In this document: positions 5,930 through 10,951 of the stretch, in pieces
Layout of the letters: every line of letters begins with the position of its first letter
How positions within the stretch are numbered: the first letter of the stretch is position 1
NCBI GenBank assembly: GCA_021779005.1
Contig: JAJYBN010000017.1
Coordinates: 1 to 10,951 of the forward strand
Reading direction: 5' to 3'
From: Pseudomonadota bacterium
GTDB taxonomy: Bacteria; Pseudomonadota; Gammaproteobacteria; Natronospirales; REEB76
Length of the DNA stretch: 10,951 nt
The notes under the pieces: generated by a model
Database searches by the model: none
What the model saw: the letters and a program-made list of their open reading frames with translations, nothing else
Told to the model about the DNA's origin: nothing
Position numbers and translations under genes: made by a program

Positions 5930-7039
5930 GTGAGTAACAAGCTAGATGCCGTGCACGACGTGCTGTTGATGGGTCCGGGGCCGTCCTGTGTGTACCCGGA
6001 CGTTTACCGGGCACTGGCGCACCCGACGCTCGGGCATCTCGATCCGCTGTTCATCGCTATCATGGACGACATCAAAACGCTGCTGCGCACACTCATGCAG
6101 ACTACCAATCGTGCGACCCTGCCCATGAGCGGCACCGGCTCGGCCGGCATGGAGGCAGCGTTCGTGAACCTGGTGAAACCCGGTGACGCTGTGCTGGTGC
6201 TGGTCAACGGTGTGTTCGGCAAGCGCATGGCTGAAGTAGCCGGGCGGCTTCGGGCCCAGGTGGATACGCTGGAGTTCGACTGGGGCACGCCGGTGGTGCC
6301 GGAAACGGTGGCTGCCCGACTGCAGATGAAGGATTACGCACTGGTGGCGGTGGTGCACGCAGAGACCTCGACTGGCGTGCGCAACCCGGTGGACAAGATC
6401 GGTGAATCGGTAAAAATGAGCGGTGCACTGTACCTGGTCGATGCTGTTACCAGCCTCGGTGGCATCCCAGTACACATGGATGCCTGGGGTATCGACCTGC
6501 TGTATTCGGGCACCCAGAAGTGCCTGTCCTGCCCGCCAGGTCTGGCACCGCTGAGCTGTTCGGAACGCGCGCTGGCCAAACTGCGGGCGCGCACGACTCC
6601 GGTACCGAACTGGTACCTGGACCTGTCGCTGCTGCTGAGTTACTGGGAGGGTGCCAAGCGTGCCTATCACCACACCGCGCCCATCAACATGCTCTATGGT
6701 CTTTACCAGGCGCTGCAATGCGTGATGGCCGAAGGCCTCGAGAATGTCTATGCCCGGCATCGAAATATGCATGAACTCCTGGTGGCCGAACTCGGCAAGC
6801 TGGGGCTGGAGATTTTAGTCGAGCCAGACTACCGGCTGCCGATGCTGAATGCCGTGAAGGTGCCGGCGGGCGTGGACGAGGCCGGCGTGCGTGCGCGGCT
6901 GCTGGGCGAACACAGCATCGAGATTGGCGCGGGGCTGGGACCGCTGGCGGGCAAGATTTGGCGCGTGGGACTCATGGGGCACACGGCGCGCGCAGTGAAT
7001 GTGCAGCGCTTGATCGAGGCACTGCGTGCGGAGCTGTAA
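5930..7039 (+). CDS. Class V aminotransferase, alanine/serine-glyoxylate type
   Basis: A PLP enzyme of 369 aa from the GTG at 5930, resembling alanine-glyoxylate/serine-pyruvate aminotransferases. Motifs in order: LLMGPGPS (12-19), the phosphate-binding MSGTGSAGMEA (66-76), HAETSTGV (143-150), the cofactor-ring aspartate in LVDAVTSLGG (Asp171), the Schiff-base lysine in SGTQKCLSCPPG (Lys197), and the C-terminal KIWRVGLMGH with the likely substrate-carboxylate arginine. Likely reaction: amino transfer from alanine or serine to glyoxylate, as part of glyoxylate/glycine-serine metabolism; the exact amino donor cannot be read from sequence. The open frame begins at 5852, but homology starts after 5930 and a GGAG lies 7 nt before the GTG. 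A DoxX gene follows after 74 bp on the same strand. Confidence 0.9.
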   Translation: MSNKLDAVHDVLLMGPGPSCVYPDVYRALAHPTLGHLDPLFIAIMDDIKTLLRTLMQTTNRATLPMSGTGSAGMEAAFVNLVKPGDAVLVLVNGVFGKRMAEVAGRLRAQVDTLEFDWGTPVVPETVAARLQMKDYALVAVVHAETSTGVRNPVDKIGESVKMSGALYLVDAVTSLGGIPVHMDAWGIDLLYSGTQKCLSCPPGLAPLSCSERALAKLRARTTPVPNWYLDLSLLLSYWEGAKRAYHHTAPINMLYGLYQALQCVMAEGLENVYARHRNMHELLVAELGKLGLEILVEPDYRLPMLNAVKVPAGVDEAGVRARLLGEHSIEIGAGLGPLAGKIWRVGLMGHTARAVNVQRLIEALRAEL

Positions 7040-7113
7040 GTCGCGCTCTATTATTTCTCCAAGGACCTATTAAAATCGTGGTCTGTTCTTAATGCTAATC
7101 TCAGGAGTCACCC

Positions 7114-7509
7114 ATGAAAAACGGCTTATATGACAGCCTCGCATTCGTCGGCCGCGTGCTGGTAGCTGCCATCTTTATCTACGGGGGCATCAGCAAGATC
7201 ACCGGCTATGTGCAAATCGCCGAACTCATGGATGCCCACCATGTCAGCAGTCATCTGCTGCCGCTGGTGATCGCGCTTGAATTCCTCGGAGGTCTGGCGC
7301 TGGTATTCGGCGTACTCACGCGTCTGGTAGCTGCGCTACTCGCCGTGTATTCCGTGGCTGCCATCGTGATTTTCCTGCTGCCGCCCGCCAATCACCTGAT
7401 GCTGATCCTGGTGCTCGCCGAGACCGGCATGCTCGGCGGCCTGCTGAGTTATGTGGCCACAGGTGCCGGGCGTTTCAGCGTGGACAGAATTTGGTTCAAA
7501 AGATCCTAG
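7114..7509 (+). CDS. DoxX family membrane protein
   Basis: A 131-aa inner-membrane protein of the DoxX family, with four hydrophobic segments at about residues 10-28, 48-66, 70-88 and 93-113. The N-terminal GRVLVAAIFIYGGISKITGY block and ALEFLGGLALVFGVLTRL are characteristic of DoxX. DoxX proteins are linked to quinone reductase or redox roles in a few species, but most, like this one, have no defined function. AGGAG lies 6 nt before the ATG. It may be co-transcribed with the aminotransferase, although the 74-bp gap leaves room for its own promoter. An 8-bp GC hairpin (7529-7536 with 7546-7553) follows without a U tract, so it is not a clear terminator. Confidence 0.88.
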   Translation: MKNGLYDSLAFVGRVLVAAIFIYGGISKITGYVQIAELMDAHHVSSHLLPLVIALEFLGGLALVFGVLTRLVAALLAVYSVAAIVIFLLPPANHLMLILVLAETGMLGGLLSYVATGAGRFSVDRIWFKRS

Positions 7510-7679
7510 GTGTGTGAACTAACCTGGCCGGCGTCCGCAGGCTGTGGACGCCGCTGTCGCCCATGGGATTGGGGGGCGTGACAAATTCTGGAAATTTCGA
7601 ATCGCTGGGTTCGCGGTGTTGGATTGGTAATCCAGCAAGCTAAAGATCGAGTCATCGATTTGATTTACCGATCACAGGC

Positions 7680-7954
7680 TCACGCCCGCAAACCCAGCGC
7701 CCGGTAGATCACCAGCGCAGATTTGCGCGGCGAGAAACCGATTACGCAGGTGTCGCCCTCGCGCCTGCTAGCATAGCGGTAATGCATGCTGCCGAAACCG
7801 ATGATGCTGGGCCCCACATCCTGGACTTGGCCTGGGTGAACGCCTGCATCAGCTTCAGCAGTTGGCGGCTGTCGGTCTGCTGCTGCGAATCGTCGAGGCC
7901 CTTGAGTAACCGGGCGACGCTGTGTGCATTGGGTCTGGTCTTATTCCCGGCCAT
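7680..7954 (-). pseudogene. DUF1801 family protein, frameshifted and truncated
   Basis: The N-terminal part (from ATG 7954, GGAG 9 nt upstream) reads MAGNKTRPNAHSVARLL and on to KSRMWGP, the normal start of a DUF1801 protein, whose function is unknown. After MWG the family continuation appears in another frame: PSIIGFGSMHYRYAS, then GDTCVIGFSPRKSALVIY. Restoring the frame needs one extra base in the GGGGCCC run (minus strand; plus 7809-7815). The second frame stops at 7680, soon after FSPRK, so the C-terminal third of the family is absent and I found no trace of it further on. A single sequencing error could explain the frameshift but not the missing end. The 170 bp between here and the DoxX stop hold nothing recognisable. 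Confidence 0.8.
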
Positions 7955-7995
7955 GGATGCACGCTCCGTGTGCCATACCTGGAACGTAATCTAAC

Positions 7996-8421
7996 CTAAC
8001 AGCACACGATGTTGACACTGGAAAACCAAAGCGCCTGCCAGCGCTGCACTTTATCGCTGGCTGACAGGGTCTGGGGAGAGGCGCTCTGCTCCGGGCCGAA
8101 AGGTTTGCCGCCCTGGACGGCCCTGGCATTCACGGCGGCGTACACTCGGCCTTCGTGACTGTAGTACACGCCCACTAGCACCCCGCAGTGCTTGCAGAAC
8201 AGAAACGCGGCCTGGCCGCTGCCCTGGCTATACTTGCCGCTCAGATTCTGGTCCTTGATCCAAATGGCCAACGACCCCTGTGGATCGGAGACATAGGCAG
8301 CGTTGTGCTGGCGGCAGAAATCGCAGTTACAGGCACGTGGCTGGTAGGTATCCGGCGCGCGCGCCAGTTCCATATCCATGAGGATGTTGCCGCAATGACA
8401 GCTGCCGCGTACTGGGAACAT
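7996..8421 (-). CDS. GFA (Mss4-like) domain zinc protein
   Basis: A 141-aa cytosolic protein of the GFA/CENP-V domain family, named after glutathione-dependent formaldehyde-activating enzyme. The zinc-binding pattern is complete: Cys8 and Cys10 in GSCHCG, Cys31, Cys33 and Cys36 in ACNCDFCRQH, and Cys76 and Cys79 in FCKHCGV. Most members are annotated from the fold only, so formaldehyde detoxification is not established here, and no formaldehyde dehydrogenase is nearby. The ATG at 8419-8421 places the CHC motif at the usual distance from the N-terminus; the ribosome site is weak. It lies intact between two decayed genes. Confidence 0.87.
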   Translation of the reverse strand: MFPVRGSCHCGNILMDMELARAPDTYQPRACNCDFCRQHNAAYVSDPQGSLAIWIKDQNLSGKYSQGSGQAAFLFCKHCGVLVGVYYSHEGRVYAAVNARAVQGGKPFGPEQSASPQTLSASDKVQRWQALWFSSVNIVCC

Positions 8422-8494
8422 GGTCTTGCATGTTGATTATCAGGGCGTAACTATATTGCAGCCAGTGGTGCGGTATCCAATCGCTGGCGCTCAA

Positions 8495-8513
8495 ACAACT
8501 TGACGCAAGTTGT
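8495..8513 (-). terminator. Hairpin after the secreted-protein remnant, possible old terminator
   Basis: ACAACTTG (8495-8502) and CAAGTTGT (8506-8513) form a perfect 8-bp stem with a 3-base loop, directly overlapping the stop codon of the remnant at 8513. On the minus strand it is followed by TTTGAG, a short U stretch. The position fits a surviving terminator of the decayed gene. Confidence 0.35.
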
Positions 8514-8734
8514 CAGTAGGACAGCACGCAGCCGCCCGCATCGCTGTTGAACGCGTTGCTCCACAGGGACTGCACCGGGAATGCGTAGCTATCCGGGAAG
8601 GTCACGTTCGCTGAAGCGCCCTGGCTGCCTGTGGTAATCCAGGCGCACTTGTCGCCGGTTTCCGAGCCACTGCCGTCCAGCCAGCCGCTGCTGGGGTACT
8701 GGTCGGTGACGGTTTCAGCCGCATCGTGGCCTTA
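8513..8734 (-). pseudogene. C-terminal remnant of a secreted-protein gene
   Basis: Reading the minus strand from 8731 to a TGA at 8513 gives a coherent C-terminus: HDAAETVTDQYPSSGWLDG, then SETGDKCAWI, VTFPDSYAFPVQSLWSNAF and a final GGCVLSY. This resembles the end of secreted bacterial proteins in which HE-x-x-E-x-x-TDP is followed by a GDKCAW block and a C-terminal cysteine segment. Here the usual HE is HD, an in-frame TAA (8734-8732) sits two codons before it, and nothing like the N-terminal part lies upstream. There is no start codon or ribosome site. The family resemblance is from memory and moderate; that it is a degraded coding sequence is fairly clear. Confidence 0.55.
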
Positions 8735-8793
8735 GACGATGGCGATGCCGGCGGTATGGAAACAAACGACGGCTACTCAGGTCTGAGGTCTGC

Positions 8794-9132
8794 ATGCGGC
8801 GTCTCTCTGCTCACAGTGTGACTAATTTTCGGCCAGGCCTCGGAGCGGGAGTGCTGCTGCTGTTGATGGCCTACAGCCGCTGGGCGATAGGCGCGGGACC
8901 GGCGGCGTTGCTCCACCAGCAGATGAGTGGTGCGAGCCTCATCGGCGGCATCCTTTTCGGGTCGCTGGGGGTGGGTTATTTCATCTACGGAAAGAAGCAA
9001 GGCAAAGTCGCCTATCTGGTGTGCGGTGCCGCGCTGGCCATCTACACATTCGTGGTCAGCAGTGCGGCGCTGGTGATCATGATTGGGCTGTTGTTGAGCG
9101 CCGGGCCTTGGTTGCTGGGACGCTTTTTTTAA
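8794..9132 (+). CDS. Small hydrophobic membrane protein, hypothetical
   Basis: The frame encodes up to 112 aa. Residues about 46-112 (SLIGGILFGSLGVGYFIYGKKQ, then two more hydrophobic stretches, ending GPWLLGRFF) resemble a widespread group of roughly 70-aa inner-membrane proteins of unknown function with an FGSxGxGYFxYGKKQ signature. The start is uncertain. The ATG at 8794 has TGAGG 5 nt upstream and adds a further hydrophobic segment, LGAGVLLLLMAY. An internal ATG at 8923 would give a 69-aa protein matching the family length but has a poor ribosome site. No neighbour suggests a role. Confidence 0.65.
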   Translation: MRRLSAHSVTNFRPGLGAGVLLLLMAYSRWAIGAGPAALLHQQMSGASLIGGILFGSLGVGYFIYGKKQGKVAYLVCGAALAIYTFVVSSAALVIMIGLLLSAGPWLLGRFF

Positions 9133-9432
9133 TCCCTGGTCGTCCCTGCGCTCCAGCTCGCACGCGCCAAAGAGCTCTTGAAACAGCTTCGTCGTCCTGG
9201 TGGAGTTTTTTATAAGGTAAGTGGGCCATAAATGGGAAGCGATCCCATATACATGTGACTTTATATTTCAAGAACTGAACCCCTTTCCCGTGCAGGTGGG
9301 CATGGGCATCCTCGAGAGATACAGTCGTTTTGGGCTGGGGTTGTCATCGGTCCCTCGGGACCCACGGCCGATCCTGCGGTTAAATACTTGGGAGCGAGCT
9401 CACTTATGCGCTAGCGGACACCAATAATTCCA
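9133..9432 (+). other. Non-coding stretch without recognised features
   Basis: These 300 bp separate the small membrane protein from nrdJb. Short open frames exist on both strands, but none has a ribosome site combined with a recognisable protein. A T7 run ends the membrane-protein gene and a T6 run occurs near 9209, neither with a convincing stem. GGTCCC/GGGACC around 9350-9363 is a short palindrome with no U tract, so I see no clear terminator for nrdJb. Confidence 0.5.
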
Positions 9433-10200
9433 TTACCCACACTTACTATCACCGCAATTCAAGCACGTCATACATCCATCCATCATTACCACCGCAGCGT
9501 TGTTGCATTTGGCGCAGAGCTGCGCGCCGGCGGGGAACTTGGATTCCGCAAAGGCGTCGGTCTGCTTGGTGGCGGCTTCGAATTCGGCGCGCTTTTCGGC
9601 CACCAGCTGTTTCTGGTGTTCGTCCAGCTCGTCCTTGTGCATCAGCCCGATCATGATCAGGTGCTTCTCGATCACTTCGCCGATCTCGGCGATCAGTGAG
9701 GGCATGAAGTGCCCGCCCGGCTTCCAGTAGCCGCCGCGCGGGTCGAACACGGCTTTCAGCTCTTCCACCAGGAAGGTCACATCCCCGCCCTTGCGGAACA
9801 CCGCGCTGATGATGCGCGTCAGCGCCACGATCCACTGGAAGTGGTCCAGGTTCTTGGAGTTGATGAAGATCTCGAACGGCCGGCGCTGCTCGTAGGGCGT
9901 GCCCTCGTTCAAGAGGATGTCGTTGATGGTGATGTACATGGCGTGATCCGAGACCGGGGTCTTCACCTTGTAGGTGGAGCCGATAAGCATATCCGGCCGT
10001 TCCAGCTTCTCGTGCATACGGATGACTTCGGCCTTGGGGCGCTTCTCGGCGATGATCTTTTCCACCGGCCGCGAGGACACCGCCAGGGCCGCGGCTTTGA
10101 CGTCGGCCTTCTCGCTGTACACGCTCTCGGTCTTGGAGATAACTTCGTCAGGTTTCTGCACCGCATAGCGGGTGATCTTCTTCTCGATCTTGATGCTCAT
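9433..10200 (-). CDS. nrdJb: Class II (B12-dependent) ribonucleotide reductase, C-terminal subunit NrdJb
   Basis: The 255-aa protein matches the separate C-terminal part of class II ribonucleotide reductase known from Pseudomonas as NrdJb. It starts MSIKIEKKITRYAV, has HAMYITINDI and RRPFEIFINSKN, and the TSCPD-type block HFQWIVALTRIISAVFRKGG then VFDPRGGYW. The C-terminus has six cysteines (229, 232, 243, 246, 249, 254) ending CLNCGDSKCG, which may bind zinc or relay electrons to the active site in NrdJa. The ATG at 10200 is where similarity begins, but its ribosome site (AGGA only 2 nt away) is poor. The frame stays open to a TTG at 10398 overlapping the nrdJa stop, so a 66-residue N-terminal extension cannot be excluded. 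Confidence 0.93.
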   Translation of the reverse strand: MSIKIEKKITRYAVQKPDEVISKTESVYSEKADVKAAALAVSSRPVEKIIAEKRPKAEVIRMHEKLERPDMLIGSTYKVKTPVSDHAMYITINDILLNEGTPYEQRRPFEIFINSKNLDHFQWIVALTRIISAVFRKGGDVTFLVEELKAVFDPRGGYWKPGGHFMPSLIAEIGEVIEKHLIMIGLMHKDELDEHQKQLVAEKRAEFEAATKQTDAFAESKFPAGAQLCAKCNNAAVVMMDGCMTCLNCGDSKCG

Positions 10201-10246
10201 GGTCCTGTTCTGCTCACTGAATATCGATACATTTGTCTGCAAGCGT

Positions 10247-10273
10247 GATGCGCGGCTGTACCGGCCGCGCATC
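10247..10273 (-). repeat. Perfect GC hairpin in the nrdJa-nrdJb spacer
   Basis: GATGCGCGGC (10247-10256) and GCCGCGCATC (10264-10273) form a perfect 10-bp stem with a 7-base loop. There is no U tract on either strand, so it is unlikely to be a terminator. It lies 47 nt before the nrdJb ATG in the mRNA and could act on stability or on translation. It overlaps the first copy of the direct repeat. Confidence 0.6.
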
Positions 10274-10281
10274 CGCCCTCC
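10253..10281. repeat. Direct repeat, copy A, nrdJa-nrdJb spacer
   Basis: An 18-bp block, CGGCTGTACCGGCCGCGC, followed by ATCCGCCCTCC. The same 18 bases recur 82 bp to the right, followed by TTCCCGCCCTCC, so the similarity extends over about 29 bp with small differences. Copy A is part of a perfect hairpin. Confidence 0.8.
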
Positions 10282-10334
10282 CCAGTCTCCCGTTCCCTTG
10301 CGGGCTCGGAACTGAACGGAGGTTGCAGGAATTA

Positions 10335-10364
10335 CGGCTGTACCGGCCGCGCTTCCCGCCCTCC
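10335..10364. repeat. Direct repeat, copy B, nrdJa-nrdJb spacer
   Basis: Second copy of the 18-bp block, identical over 10335-10352, with a one-base length difference and a few changes after it. In copy B the outer hairpin arm is not conserved, so only a 4-bp CGGC/GCCG pairing remains. Confidence 0.8.
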
Positions 10365-10394
10365 ACAACACGTCCGCAACCTCGTGGTGCGGCG

Positions 10395-10951
10395 TCAAAA
10401 TTTGCCGTAGTAGCCCTCCTTGAGGGCGTCATACAAGTTGGCGGCGCTGTGGATCTCGCCGTCATACTCGATCTCTTCATCGCCGCGCGCTTCGATGACC
10501 GTGCCGTCTTCCAGCGTGAACTTGTAGACGGTGTTCTTCAGGTCCTGTTCTTTCACCAGCACGCCCTGGAAAGCCTGCGGGTTGAAACGGAAGGTGGTGC
10601 AGCCCTTCAAACCGCTGTCGTAGGCGTACCGATAGATGTCCTTGAATTCCTCGTAGGGATAATCGGTAGGCACGTTGGCGGTCTTGGAAATGGAGGAGTC
10701 GATCCATTTCTGCGAAGCCGCCTGGATGTCCACGTGCTGCTTGGGCGTGATGGTCTCGGCGGTGGTGAAATACTCCGGCAGCTTCTCCTCGGGCTTGTCC
10801 GAGTTGGGCATGGCCTTGGGGTTCACCAGGTGCCGGTAGGCCAACAGCTCGTAGGAGAACACGTCGACCTTCTCCTTGCTCTTCTTGCCCTCGCGGATCA
10901 CGTTGCGGAAATAGTGGTGCGCGATCGGGCTGATCGCCATCATGAAGATCG
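10395..10951 (-). CDS. nrdJa: Class II (B12-dependent) ribonucleotide reductase, catalytic subunit NrdJa, 3' part
   Basis: The gene enters from the right edge; only its last 185 codons are seen. The stretch SSISKTANVPTDYPYEEF and then YAYDSGLKGCTTFRFNP is the conserved C-terminal region of adenosylcobalamin-dependent reductases, which reduce ribonucleotides to deoxyribonucleotides without oxygen. The protein ends SAANLYDALKEGYYGKF, the typical NrdJa terminus, so the split is at the natural NrdJa/NrdJb boundary and is not a random truncation. The radical-site and B12-binding residues lie outside the window. Its TGA at 10395 overlaps a TTG that is in frame with nrdJb. Confidence 0.93.
   Translation of the reverse strand, partial: IFMMAISPIAHHYFRNVIREGKKSKEKVDVFSYELLAYRHLVNPKAMPNSDKPEEKLPEYFTTAETITPKQHVDIQAASQKWIDSSISKTANVPTDYPYEEFKDIYRYAYDSGLKGCTTFRFNPQAFQGVLVKEQDLKNTVYKFTLEDGTVIEARGDEEIEYDGEIHSAANLYDALKEGYYGKF

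Noticed and set aside
5942..6772. Long open frame of 276 codons on the minus strand
   Set aside because: It lies entirely inside the aminotransferase gene; its composition (many His, Arg, Gln) is that of a shadow frame of GC-rich coding DNA.
7640..7675. TTGAT...ATCA-like sequence near 7659-7673 resembling an FNR box
   Set aside because: The half-sites are one base too far apart and no gene starts nearby.
1..10951. CRISPR arrays, tRNA or rRNA genes, transposase genes, toxin-antitoxin or phage-defence genes
   Set aside because: I looked for repeated spacers, cloverleaf arms, transposase motifs and paired small genes and found none.

Overview
The window looks like a chromosomal segment of a facultatively anaerobic, probably denitrifying or sulfur-oxidising, gammaproteobacterium. 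The reasons are a FabA-FabB unsaturated fatty acid pair, UbiT/UbiU/UbiV proteins that keep the same cysteine positions I recall for the E. coli proteins, a YbiI-type zinc-finger protein with the enterobacterial-like C-terminus, and a class II ribonucleotide reductase split into two genes as in Pseudomonas. I cannot name a genus from the sequence alone. The base composition is moderately GC-rich, and nothing shows that the main genes are foreign.

Layout. Positions 1-1086 (minus strand) hold a tightly packed operon: an AroQ-type chorismate mutase, fabA and the first 59 codons of fabB. Divergent from it, starting at 1186, is ubiT. Converging on ubiT is the minus-strand pair ubiU-ubiV (3645-1719). 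Together ubiT, ubiU and ubiV form the oxygen-independent ubiquinone pathway. Both ubi transcription units are preceded by FNR/Anr-like palindromes placed exactly 41.5 bp before a start point that would fit a recognisable -10 hexamer. Positions 3843-5783 (minus) carry a GNAT acetyltransferase, a carboxymuconolactone-decarboxylase/AhpD-fold protein with a strong terminator and a long structured leader, and ybiI. Positions 5930-7509 (plus) carry a class V aminotransferase (alanine/serine-glyoxylate type) and a DoxX-family membrane protein. Positions 7510-8790 are an eroding stretch: a frameshifted DUF1801 gene, an intact GFA-domain gene, and the C-terminal stub of a secreted-protein gene. A small membrane protein (8794-9132) and about 300 bp without a recognisable gene follow. 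The right end (9433-10951, minus) is nrdJb and the 3' part of nrdJa, separated by an unusual 194-bp spacer with a direct repeat and a perfect hairpin.

How the parts fit. Several genes here do without O2 a job that is otherwise oxygen-dependent: FabA/FabB make unsaturated fatty acids, UbiT/U/V make ubiquinone, and NrdJ makes deoxyribonucleotides. The most interesting link is the chorismate mutase. It makes prephenate, and it shares a 99-bp intergenic region, containing an FNR-like site, with ubiT. As I recall, prephenate has been proposed as the hydroxyl donor for the UbiU-UbiV hydroxylations in E. coli. A chorismate mutase dedicated to this pathway would be a new element of it. That part is inference.
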